Below, in pieces: positions 1 through 6,121 of a stretch of 6,267 bases of DNA. The stretch spans positions 1-6,267 of the forward strand of contig JAFOIS010000209.1 in NCBI GenBank assembly GCA_017420605.1, given 5' to 3'. The DNA is from Lachnospiraceae bacterium (GTDB lineage Bacteria > Bacillota > Clostridia > Lachnospirales > Lachnospiraceae). The notes beneath the pieces were generated by a model. That model was not told the DNA's origin. It saw only the letters and a list, made by a program, of their open reading frames with translations, and made no database searches. The stretch's first letter is position 1. Every line of letters starts with the position of its first letter. A program made the translations under genes and the position numbers.

Positions 1-2
1 CG

Positions 3-809
3 GCCAATTACGGGATCATTTCCGGGCTCGCGCTCGACCCGATCGAGAAAAAGCCGCTGTACCGCTTTCATCCGGGATCGAGGATCCTGTCCGTCGGCAG
101 CTACGGCTGCAACCTGCGCTGCCCGTTCTGCCAGAATTCGGACATTTCCTGGTCGGACGAGGCGCTGCTGCATGCGCACGGGGACAGCGCCAAGGCACAT
201 GCACCGTGGCGTATGCGGCGGGAGGAACTGGTTCAAACGACCCCGCAGGAGCTGTGCGACGCGGCGCAGTACTACATAAGCCGCGGGAATATCGGCATCG
301 CGTTCACCTACAACGAGCCGCTCGTCGGCTGGGAGTTCGTCCGGGATACGGCGAAACTCGTCCATGAAGCCGGTATGAAAAATGTGCTAGTCACCAACGG
401 GACCGCGCAGCCGGCCGTCCTTGAAGAACTCGCCCCGTATATCGACGCCATGAATATTGACCTTAAGGGGCTTTCTGAGGCATACTATCATAGTACGCTC
501 GGCGGCGATCTTTCGATGGTGAAGGAATTCATTTCCCGCGCCGTGCAGTTTTGCCACGTGGAGCTTACCACGCTTATCGTGCCCGGGGAAAATGATACCG
601 ACGGGGAAATGCGCGCCATCACGGAGTGGATCGCCTCCCTTACGGACGCGCAGGGAAAGGAGATCGGGCGTACGGTGCCTCTGCATATTTCCCGCTTCTT
701 CCCGCGCTTCCATATGATCGGCCGGCCCGCAACGGACGTGCGCTGCATCTACCGCCTGGCCGAAGTCGCCCGGGAAACACTGAAATACGTCTATACCGGA
801 AACTGCTGA
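3..809 (+). CDS. amrS: AmmeMemoRadiSam system radical SAM enzyme (partial, 5' end outside window)
   Basis: The reading frame is open from the window edge (first whole codon at nt 3) to TGA at 807-809, so the N-terminus is missing. The radical SAM CxxxCxxC motif that binds the 4Fe-4S cluster is visible as GCNLRCPFCQN, with cysteine codons at nt 108, 120 and 129. Before it lies the ALDPIEKKPLY segment and after it FTYNEP (nt 303-320), VLVTNGT (384-404) and NIDLKG (453-470), which together are typical of the AmmeMemoRadiSam radical SAM family, related to pyruvate-formate-lyase activases. The family is named for its co-occurrence with AMMECR1 and Memo homologues; its substrate is not established to my knowledge. 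The protein ends in YVYTGNC, without the extra C-terminal cysteine-rich tail of longer relatives. About 15-20 residues more than I expect lie between the cluster motif and the next conserved block (nt 138-240). An internal ATG at 213 lies after the cluster motif and cannot be the true start. Confidence 0.87.
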   Translation, partial: ANYGIISGLALDPIEKKPLYRFHPGSRILSVGSYGCNLRCPFCQNSDISWSDEALLHAHGDSAKAHAPWRMRREELVQTTPQELCDAAQYYISRGNIGIAFTYNEPLVGWEFVRDTAKLVHEAGMKNVLVTNGTAQPAVLEELAPYIDAMNIDLKGLSEAYYHSTLGGDLSMVKEFISRAVQFCHVELTTLIVPGENDTDGEMRAITEWIASLTDAQGKEIGRTVPLHISRFFPRFHMIGRPATDVRCIYRLAEVARETLKYVYTGNC

Positions 810-871
810 AGATCCGGAGAGCGTTCCGCGGCAGTTTAATAGTTAGCATAAATCAAGACAGAGAAAGCAAT

Positions 872-2128
872 ATGAAACTTTTCAGCCAATACCGCGGGCT
901 GCGCCGCGAGATCTACATCCTCTGCTTCGGCAGGATGGTCACGAATCTCGGCGGCATGATCTGGCCCGTGATGACCATGATCCTCAACCAGAAACTCGGC
1001 TTTTCGGCGGCCGAAATATCCTATTTCTTCGTCGCCGCGAGCCTTATCATGCTGCCCGCGCATCTTGTCGGCGGACGGCTGGCCGACCGGTTCAATAAAA
1101 AGCACATCATCGTGCTCTGCGACGGCATCAGCATCCTCTGCTATTTTGCGAGCGCGGCGATCCCGCTCGGCCTTACGTCCATTTTCCTGTTCATTTCCGC
1201 GGGCATCTTCCAGAGCGTGGAATATCCTTCCTACGACGCGCTTTTCGCCGACCTTTCGACGACGAAGGACCGGGAGAGGGCGTATTCGCTCGATTACCTC
1301 GGCGCGAATCTGGGACTTATCCTGTCGCCGACCATCGCGGGGCTTCTCTTTAAGAATTACCTGTGGCTCAGCTTCCTCATCAACGGCATATCGATCGGGA
1401 TATCGACCATCCTTATCGCAGTCCTCATCCGGGATATCACGCCCGTTGCGGATACCGGCGAGGAAGCGGAATATCAGAAGACCAGGGATGGGGAGAGCGT
1501 TTTCGCGATCTTAAAGCAGAATCCGCTGATCCTTCTCTATCTTCTCTGTGCGACCCTCTATTCCGCGTCCTACGGGGAGTTCAACTTCATCATGCCGCTC
1601 GACATGGCGGCCGTCCACGGCGATGCCGGACCCGTCATTTTCGGAACGGTCACGAGCCTCAACTGCATCATCGTCGTCATTTTTACGCCCGTCATCACAA
1701 AACTCTTCGTGAAAATGCGCGACACCGGCAAAATGTTCACGGGCAGGATGCTCGTTCTCGCGGGCTACATCCTCTTTGTGCTGTTCCTCGGCTTCATTCC
1801 GAGCTACTACTTTGCCATGCTCATCTTCACCTGGGGCGAGATCTTTTCCACGATCGCCGAGGGACCGTACGTCTCGAGCCGCATCCCCGCAAGCCACCGC
1901 GGCCGGATCAACGGGCTGATGAGCGTCGCCTATACGGCCATTACGGGCGTCATCGACATTATCGTCGGCAGGCTTTATGACCGCTCCGGGTCCACCGTCA
2001 CGTGGATACTCGTCTTCGGGATCACGCTCACGTCCGCGGCGGCGGCCCTGCTTCTTCGGGCACTCGACAAAAAGGCGTATCCGAAGCTCTATTTTAAGGA
2101 AAAAGCCGAAGAGACGCAGAACGGATAA
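872..2128 (+). CDS. MFS transporter (12 transmembrane segments)
   Basis: A 418-residue protein, the usual length for a 12-helix major facilitator. Hydrophobic segments run through the whole chain, with a charged cytoplasmic loop around residues 187-215 that separates two six-helix halves. MFS motif A is clear between the second and third helices (about residues 67-77, GGRLADRFNKK), and the segment LGANLGLILSPTIAGLL (143-159) fits the conserved glycine/proline-rich helix 5 of drug:H+ antiporter-type members. It would sit in the cytoplasmic membrane and move a small solute or drug by proton coupling; the substrate cannot be read from sequence. I chose ATG 872 because the first helix begins shortly after it and a purine-rich GAGAAAG lies upstream at 861-867. 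The frame stays open upstream to 626, but that stretch overlaps the radical SAM gene and encodes an arginine/proline-rich non-membrane peptide, so it is not coding. The gene begins 62 bases after the previous stop. Confidence 0.9.
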   Translation: MKLFSQYRGLRREIYILCFGRMVTNLGGMIWPVMTMILNQKLGFSAAEISYFFVAASLIMLPAHLVGGRLADRFNKKHIIVLCDGISILCYFASAAIPLGLTSIFLFISAGIFQSVEYPSYDALFADLSTTKDRERAYSLDYLGANLGLILSPTIAGLLFKNYLWLSFLINGISIGISTILIAVLIRDITPVADTGEEAEYQKTRDGESVFAILKQNPLILLYLLCATLYSASYGEFNFIMPLDMAAVHGDAGPVIFGTVTSLNCIIVVIFTPVITKLFVKMRDTGKMFTGRMLVLAGYILFVLFLGFIPSYYFAMLIFTWGEIFSTIAEGPYVSSRIPASHRGRINGLMSVAYTAITGVIDIIVGRLYDRSGSTVTWILVFGITLTSAAAALLLRALDKKAYPKLYFKEKAEETQNG

Positions 2129-2184
2129 AAACGACACAAGCCGGTGCGGCGCGGGAAGGCGCTGTCCGGTGCCGACGGGAGGGC

Positions 2185-2212
2185 CGGAAGCCTTGCGAAG
2201 GCCGTCCGTTTT
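2185..2212 (+). terminator. Weak candidate rho-independent terminator after the MFS gene
   Basis: CGGA (2185-2188) pairs with TCCG (2205-2208), and GCCTT (2190-2194) pairs with AAGGC (2198-2202) around a GCG loop. A small internal bulge separates the two stems, and TTTT follows at 2209-2212. It lies 57 bases after the MFS stop and 42 bases before the amidohydrolase start. The T-run is short and alternative GC-rich pairings exist (for example GACGG 2174-2178 with CCGTC 2202-2206), so termination may be partial or absent. Confidence 0.35.
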
Positions 2213-2242
2213 GAGTATCATAGGAAATGACGATTACGGCCC

Positions 2243-2249
2243 GGGGTGA
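2243..2249 (+). promoter_or_regulatory. Ribosome binding site that selects ATG 2255 for the amidohydrolase
   Basis: GGGGTGA matches the GGTGA end of the consensus Shine-Dalgarno sequence and is 5 bases before ATG 2255. An in-frame GTG at 2246 lies inside this site and has no good Shine-Dalgarno of its own (the nearest AGGA, at 2222-2225, is 20 bases away). This favours ATG 2255 as the start. Confidence 0.55.
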
Positions 2250-2254
2250 CAGAA

Positions 2255-3481
2255 ATGAACGCTGCGGATTTTTTCACGGAATCAGATGACAGGCATATCA
2301 GGGAACTGCGCCACGAGCTGCACCGGCATGCGGAGCTCGAACTCGAGCTCCCGGAGACCGTCGCGATCGTAGAAGCGGAGCTTGACCGGCTGATGATCCC
2401 GCATACCGGGAAATACGCCCCGTCGAGCGTCGTGGGGTACCTTCATTACGGCGACGATCCCGAAAACGCCCCGAAGGTCGGAGAAGAAGGCCACGTCTAT
2501 ACCGTTGCTTTCCGGGCCGACATGGACGCGCTGCCGATCGAAGAGGAATCCGGCGTTCCCTTCGCCTCCATCCACAAAGGCGTCATGCACGCCTGCGGCC
2601 ATGACACCCACACGGCCATGCTGCTCGGCGCGGCCGGCGCGCTCTGCCGCGCGGAAGGGGCGGGGGCGCTCGGCGTGCGTATCAAGCTGATCTTCCAGCC
2701 GAATGAAGAAGGCGAGGATACCGGCTCGCAGATCATGATCGACAACGGCGTCCTTGACGACGTCGACATCATCTACGGCCAGCACATTTCCATGGATGAG
2801 CCGACCGGTACGGTCATGTGGATCAAAGGGCCCGCCATGGCGGCCTGCCGGACCTACAACGTCACCTTCCACGGCAAAGCCACCCATGCGACGGCTCCCG
2901 AGGACGGCCACGACGCGCTCATGATGGCGGTCAAGGCCATCGGCGATATCTACTTCATGAATGCGCGGGAGATCGGCCCCTTCCGGCCGCACATCATTTC
3001 CGTGGGGGCGCTGCACGCGGGGAATGCGCATAACATCATCGCCGAAAAGGCGGAAATGAAGATCTCGACGCGGTTCTATACCGACGACGTCTTCGAGATC
3101 ATCGACCGGCGGATCCGGGAGATCTGCGCGAATGCGGCTGCCGAGCTTTCGGGCACGGCGGACGTTGAGGACGGGGCGTCGGCGTATGCCGTGATCAACG
3201 ATCCGTACGTCACCGATCTTGCCGTCCGCGCGGCGGAGAAGATCACGACGCCGGAATTCATCAAAGAGACCGGCATGATCATGGGCTCCGAGGATTTCTC
3301 CTGCTATCAGCGGGTCCGTCCGGGCGCCTTTTTCCATCTCGGCGCGGCGGATCCGGCACGCGGCTTCACGGGGCAGGTCCACAACGGGAAAGTCCGGATC
3401 GACGAGGACGCGTTCCTGACCGGCAGCAAGCTCTTTGTGCAGATCGCGCTCGACGTGACGGAAGAGCGGCGCGGAGACTGA
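2255..3481 (+). CDS. M20-family metal-dependent amidohydrolase (aminoacylase / hippurate-hydrolase type)
   Basis: A 408-residue protein, close to the usual length of M20D amidohydrolases. These cytosolic enzymes use two metal ions to hydrolyse the amide bond of N-acyl or N-aryl amino acids. Conserved features are in order: DMDALP (89-94, catalytic Asp91 by family analogy), HACGHDTH (112-119, metal ligands Cys114 and His116), FQPNEEG (Glu151 general base and Glu152 ligand by analogy), YGQHIS (His177), the dimerisation or lid segment HGKATHATAPEDG from residue 206, MGSEDF (Glu346, Asp347) and FHLGA (His361). A late histidine, VHN at 375-377, is the expected C-terminal metal ligand. The usual GT.R strand of the lid domain reads KISTR here. 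No signal peptide is seen, so it is intracellular. The exact substrate is unknown; N-acetyl-diaminopimelate, hippurate and other acyl amino acids are all possible. The MFS gene just upstream could supply substrate, but a candidate terminator lies between them. Confidence 0.9.
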   Translation: MNAADFFTESDDRHIRELRHELHRHAELELELPETVAIVEAELDRLMIPHTGKYAPSSVVGYLHYGDDPENAPKVGEEGHVYTVAFRADMDALPIEEESGVPFASIHKGVMHACGHDTHTAMLLGAAGALCRAEGAGALGVRIKLIFQPNEEGEDTGSQIMIDNGVLDDVDIIYGQHISMDEPTGTVMWIKGPAMAACRTYNVTFHGKATHATAPEDGHDALMMAVKAIGDIYFMNAREIGPFRPHIISVGALHAGNAHNIIAEKAEMKISTRFYTDDVFEIIDRRIREICANAAAELSGTADVEDGASAYAVINDPYVTDLAVRAAEKITTPEFIKETGMIMGSEDFSCYQRVRPGAFFHLGAADPARGFTGQVHNGKVRIDEDAFLTGSKLFVQIALDVTEERRGD

Positions 3482-3568
3482 TCAAAGCGGACGCGGCCCG
3501 CGCGGAATCGGTCCGGCAGAAGATAAAGCTGACCGGAGCACCTATCCGGCAGCACGGAGGAGTGTCAG

Positions 3569-3583
3569 CGGGCATTGCGCCCG
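3569..3583 (+). promoter_or_regulatory. Small hairpin abutting the ribosome binding site of the LRR gene
   Basis: CGGGC (3569-3573) and GCCCG (3579-3583) form a perfect 5-bp GC stem with a 5-base loop. It ends exactly one base before the AAAGGAG ribosome binding site. No T-run follows, so it is not a terminator. It could keep the start site exposed or be chance in GC-rich DNA. Confidence 0.3.
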
Positions 3584-3590
3584 AAAGGAG
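3584..3590 (+). promoter_or_regulatory. Strong ribosome binding site for the LRR protein
   Basis: AAAGGAG lies 5 bases before ATG 3596, with an A/T spacer, the best Shine-Dalgarno in the window. It rules out the in-frame TTG at 3575, which sits upstream of it in the loop of a hairpin. Confidence 0.8.
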
Positions 3591-3595
3591 TATAT

Positions 3596-4093
3596 ATGCA
3601 GAACTTTATCTTTAAGATGGCCGAGGACGAGACCTACTGCGCGGTGAGCTATACCGGCGACGAAGCCGAGGTCGTGATCCCGGAGACGTATCAGGAGCGC
3701 CCGGTCACCATTCTCCTCGACGGTCTTTTCGCGGGACATGAGGAGATCACAAGCGTTTCGATCCCGGATACGGTGACGGACATCGGCGGATTCGTCTTCG
3801 ACGGCTGCGTAAACCTCCGGCACATAAAACTGCCGGAATCGCTGACCGCGCTCTGGTCCTATGCCTTCGTGCGGAGCGGGATCGAAGAGATCAAACTGCC
3901 GAGGGGCGTTCGGACCATCCCGCCGTTCACCTTCCAGGACTGCGCAAATCTCAGAAAGGTCGAATGCAACTACGGCCTCACCAATATCTACGGCTGGGCC
4001 TTCGGCGGGTGCGACATGCTCACGGAGCTTTACTACGGGCCGAATACCAAACTCAGCCCGCTGGCGTTTGAAAAGAAGGAAATGAAGGCATAA
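3596..4093 (+). CDS. Small BspA-type leucine-rich repeat protein, no signal peptide
   Basis: A 165-residue protein made almost entirely of BspA/LRR_5-type repeats of about 23 residues. The units are roughly 43-65, 66-89, 90-111, 112-134 and a degenerate last one at 135-152. Each shows the pattern aromatic-x-x-C/G-x-x-hydrophobic-x-x-hydrophobic-x-hydrophobic-P, for example FVFDGCVNLRHIKLP. The first 40 residues form a short beta-rich N-cap of the kind that precedes such repeats (AVSYTGDEAEVVIPE). The family is best known from large secreted surface adhesins, but here there is no signal peptide, membrane anchor or cell-wall motif, so it is probably cytosolic and a protein-binding scaffold. Its stop is 16 bases before the TPR gene, which suggests co-transcription with genes 5 and 6. 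It has no catalytic motif; its partner is unknown. Confidence 0.83.
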   Translation: MQNFIFKMAEDETYCAVSYTGDEAEVVIPETYQERPVTILLDGLFAGHEEITSVSIPDTVTDIGGFVFDGCVNLRHIKLPESLTALWSYAFVRSGIEEIKLPRGVRTIPPFTFQDCANLRKVECNYGLTNIYGWAFGGCDMLTELYYGPNTKLSPLAFEKKEMKA

Positions 4094-4098
4094 AGCCG

Positions 4099-4103
4099 AA
4101 GGA
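4099..4103 (+). promoter_or_regulatory. Ribosome binding site of the TPR gene
   Basis: AAGGA lies 6 bases before ATG 4110, in the short gap after the LRR stop. It supports ATG 4110 as the start and translation from a shared transcript. Confidence 0.65.
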
Positions 4104-4109
4104 AAAACT

Positions 4110-4952
4110 ATGAGCGACAACAAGATCCTGAAGCCCGAAGATTACGTCGAACCCTCGTGCGTTCTGTGCGGCGATCCGTACGGCGCTCCGCCGAAGGTGA
4201 AGCCGGTACCGCAGCAGCGGATCATCGAGAAAATGAACGACTACATGAGCCGCCGCGATTACGACGGCGCCGAGCGGCATCTTCTTTACTGGCTCGAGGA
4301 GGCAAAGCTCGGGCAGGATGAGCGCGGGCAGCTCATGCTGCGCAATGAGCTCGTCGGGCATTACCGCAAGGTCGGGAACCGGGAGAAGGCAATGGAGAAT
4401 GCGGAGGAAGCCCTGCGCCTCATCGACGTCCTCGAATTCGACGGCACGATCAGCTCCGGTACGACTTATGTAAACTGTGCGACCGCGATGAATGCCTTCG
4501 GGGAAAATGAGAGAGCCCTCGCGCTCTTCGAGAAGGCCCGCAAAGTCTACGAAGCGGCGCCGAAATGCGAGCCGAACCTCCTCGGCGGCCTGTACAACAA
4601 CATGGCCCTCGTCGAGTCCGCGCTGGGCGATTACCCCGCGGCGATGGAGCTTTACAAAAAAGCGGTCAAGATCATGGGGACCGTTCCGGCCGGCTGCCTC
4701 GAGCAGGCGATCACCTATCTCAACATGGCGAACCTCATGGAGGCGGAGCGCGGACTGGAGGAAGCGGAGCGGGATATCATGGAGCTCCTTGATTCGGCCT
4801 ACGAGCTCCTGCTCGGCGGCGACGCCCCGCACGACGGCTACTATGCCTTCGTCTGCGAGAAATGCGCCCCGACCTACGACTACTACGGCTACTTCTTCGC
4901 GTCCGAAGAGCTCCGCCGCCGCGCGGAGGAGATCTACGCGAAAAAAGAGTAA
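4110..4952 (+). CDS. Tetratricopeptide repeat protein with terminal CxxC pairs
   Basis: A 280-residue, helix-rich soluble protein. About five TPR units can be placed at residues 37-68, 75-108, 117-150, 158-191 and 198-234. The clearest are VNCATAMNAFGENERALALF and LYNNMALVESALGDYPAAME, which have the expected small residues and the turn glycine. No signal peptide or membrane segment is seen, so it is cytosolic. Outside the repeats, a CVLCGDPYG segment (Cys17, Cys20) lies near the N-terminus and a VCEKCAPTYDYYGYFF segment (Cys249, Cys252) near the C-terminus. Two separated CxxC pairs could together bind one zinc ion, but this is inference. TPR proteins act as peptide- or protein-binding scaffolds. 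It follows the LRR gene by 16 bases and precedes the DUF4037 gene by 58, so it may present substrate or regulate that putative nucleotidyltransferase. I do not recognise a named family for the full-length protein. Confidence 0.84.
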   Translation: MSDNKILKPEDYVEPSCVLCGDPYGAPPKVKPVPQQRIIEKMNDYMSRRDYDGAERHLLYWLEEAKLGQDERGQLMLRNELVGHYRKVGNREKAMENAEEALRLIDVLEFDGTISSGTTYVNCATAMNAFGENERALALFEKARKVYEAAPKCEPNLLGGLYNNMALVESALGDYPAAMELYKKAVKIMGTVPAGCLEQAITYLNMANLMEAERGLEEAERDIMELLDSAYELLLGGDAPHDGYYAFVCEKCAPTYDYYGYFFASEELRRRAEEIYAKKE

Positions 4953-4992
4953 AGCAGATGAGATCACCGTCCGCGGACAGGGTAAATACCGC

Positions 4993-4997
4993 GAGGT
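4993..4997 (+). promoter_or_regulatory. Distant, weak ribosome binding site for the DUF4037 gene
   Basis: GAGGT is the only Shine-Dalgarno-like element upstream of ATG 5011, but its spacing is 13 bases, longer than the 5-9 bases seen for most of the neighbouring genes. A TAG at 5005-5007 is in frame just upstream, so the start cannot lie further left. Initiation may be weak or helped by the A/T-rich spacer. Confidence 0.4.
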
Positions 4998-5010
4998 CTT
5001 AAAATAGATA

Positions 5011-6030
5011 ATGAACGGGCTGGAATTGTCAAAACTGTATTATGAGACCTTCGGGAAGCCGATGCTTAAGGAACAGTTCCCGCACCTTCTGCCGTATCTT
5101 GCGGCAGGGATGTGCGGCGCCGGCTCCGAATGCTTCGGCTTTGACGACGAGGTCTCCCGGGATCATGATTTCGAGCCCGGCTTTCAGATCTTCCTGCCGG
5201 GAGAAGACGTCGTGGACCGGCGGGGCGCATTCCTTCTTGAGCGTGCCTACGCAAAGCTCCCGAAGGAATTCATGGGCGTAAAAAGGCCTCTCATGGCGCC
5301 GGCCGGTGGCGCGCGGCACGGCGTTTTCCGCACGGCGGAGTTTTTTGCGGCGAAGACCGGAACGCCGGACGGATATCTTCCCGCCGGCGGACGTACCGCT
5401 GTGGAACGAAGCGCTGCGGAACGAAGTGCTGCGGGCGGGCATGGAGAAATAGAAGAAGACCTCACGGCCTGGCTCAGAGTGCCGGAGCAGTCCCTTGCCG
5501 AGGCGACGAACGGGGAGATCTACTTTGACGATTATGGAGAAGTGACGAAGATCCGCGCATCGCTTTCGTATTTCCCGGAAGACGTCCGCCGCAAGAAACT
5601 GGCGGGACACCTCCTCCTGATGGCGCAGTCCGGCCAGTACAACTTCCGGCGGTGCCTTCTGCACGGGGAGAGCGCGGCGGCGCAGCTTGCGGCAGGGGAA
5701 TTCGTCCGGAGCGGCATTTCCGTCATTTTCCTCCTGAACCGCGTCTACCAGCCGTATTACAAATGGAGTTTCCGGGCGCTGCGAGCCCTGCCATACCTTT
5801 CCATGGAAGCAGAGCTTTTCGAGTACCTGCTGACCACTGACAATGAAGGCGGTACGGCGGAAGAGAAATATGACGTTATCGAGGGGATCGCGGCGGACGT
5901 GATCGATCTGCTCGCCGACGAACAGTTGACGAAGGCGGTCTGCGGGGACCTCGAGAAGCATGCGTATTCGGTCAACGACAGTATCACGGACGCGACCCTT
6001 CGGAACATGCACGTCCTTGCGGCAGTTTGA
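5011..6030 (+). CDS. DUF4037 protein, putative nucleotidyltransferase
   Basis: A 339-residue soluble protein. Residues 38-53 read GSECFGFDDEVSRDHD, matching the GS-x(n)-G-x(n)-S-x-D-x-D active-site pattern of pol-beta-type nucleotidyltransferases; Asp51 and Asp53 would bind the catalytic metals. The central and C-terminal parts (VPEQSLAEATNGEIYFDD, then GQYNFRRCLLHG, FLLNRVYQPYYKWSFRAL and CGDLEKHAYSVND) match the DUF4037 family as I remember it, with a helical domain like that of aminoglycoside nucleotidyltransferases. It would transfer a nucleotide from NTP to a small molecule, protein or RNA; the acceptor is unknown. The family is not established as a resistance determinant. Residues 122-150 look like an insertion containing a 15-bp in-frame tandem repeat (AVERS, AAERS). 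ATG 5011 is the only usable early start because TAG 5005 is in frame before it. Confidence 0.82.
   Translation: MNGLELSKLYYETFGKPMLKEQFPHLLPYLAAGMCGAGSECFGFDDEVSRDHDFEPGFQIFLPGEDVVDRRGAFLLERAYAKLPKEFMGVKRPLMAPAGGARHGVFRTAEFFAAKTGTPDGYLPAGGRTAVERSAAERSAAGGHGEIEEDLTAWLRVPEQSLAEATNGEIYFDDYGEVTKIRASLSYFPEDVRRKKLAGHLLLMAQSGQYNFRRCLLHGESAAAQLAAGEFVRSGISVIFLLNRVYQPYYKWSFRALRALPYLSMEAELFEYLLTTDNEGGTAEEKYDVIEGIAADVIDLLADEQLTKAVCGDLEKHAYSVNDSITDATLRNMHVLAAV
5398..5427 (+). repeat. Two-copy 15-bp in-frame tandem repeat inside the DUF4037 gene
   Basis: Copy 1 is 5398-5412 (GCTGTGGAACGAAGC) and copy 2 is 5413-5427 (GCTGCGGAACGAAGT), identical at 13 of 15 positions. A partial third copy, GCTGCGG, follows at 5428. 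The unit length is a multiple of three, so the frame is kept and the repeat encodes AVERS then AAERS. It sits in a low-complexity linker between the nucleotidyltransferase-like and C-terminal parts of the protein. Confidence 0.8.
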
Positions 6031-6121
6031 CGCACGAAGATCCGCGGCGGACAGAGCCGGATGGGCGCTGCGGCGGCGGGCCGGTTATTGTATGGAGCAA
6101 TAGAAGCAGGAGAAGATCGTT

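Noticed and set aside
626..871. Open upstream extension of the MFS frame overlapping the radical SAM gene
   Set aside because: The 82 codons are Arg/Pro-rich with no membrane character, and they overlap strongly conserved radical SAM codons in another frame. ATG 872 with an upstream purine-rich site is the better start.
810..871. A/T-rich patch (TTTAATAGTTAGCATAAAT) considered as a promoter for the MFS gene
   Set aside because: -10-like hexamers can be drawn, but no convincing -35 lies 16-18 bases upstream of any of them.
2282..3382. Long open frame on the - strand opposite the M20 gene (366 codons)
   Set aside because: It is a by-product of GC-rich codon use opposite the amidohydrolase. 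It is Arg/Asp/Gly-rich with no recognisable motif, while the + strand carries every M20 motif.
3492..3535. Short inverted repeats CGCG-GCC-CGCG (3492-3502) and CGGTC/GACCG (3509-3513 with 3531-3535) after the M20 gene, considered as a terminator
   Set aside because: Stems are 4-5 bp and no T-run follows either of them.
4053..4967. Long open frame on the - strand opposite the TPR gene
   Set aside because: The opposite strand has clear TPR repeats and a ribosome binding site. The minus-strand product has no known motif and fits antisense shadow composition.
4958..5002. Tiny 14-codon open frame between the TPR and DUF4037 genes, and the GTCCGCGGAC palindrome at 4969-4978
   Set aside because: The peptide has no good ribosome binding site or recognisable content. 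The palindrome has no T-run and is a common chance event in GC-rich DNA.
5029..6012. Long open frame on the - strand opposite the DUF4037 gene
   Set aside because: It shows no family motif, whereas the + strand encodes conserved nucleotidyltransferase and DUF4037 segments.
6086..6102. Inverted repeat TATTG/CAATA with a 7-base loop before the NrdG2-like gene, considered as an operator
   Set aside because: Only five A/T-rich base pairs and no second copy or promoter element nearby; too weak to call.
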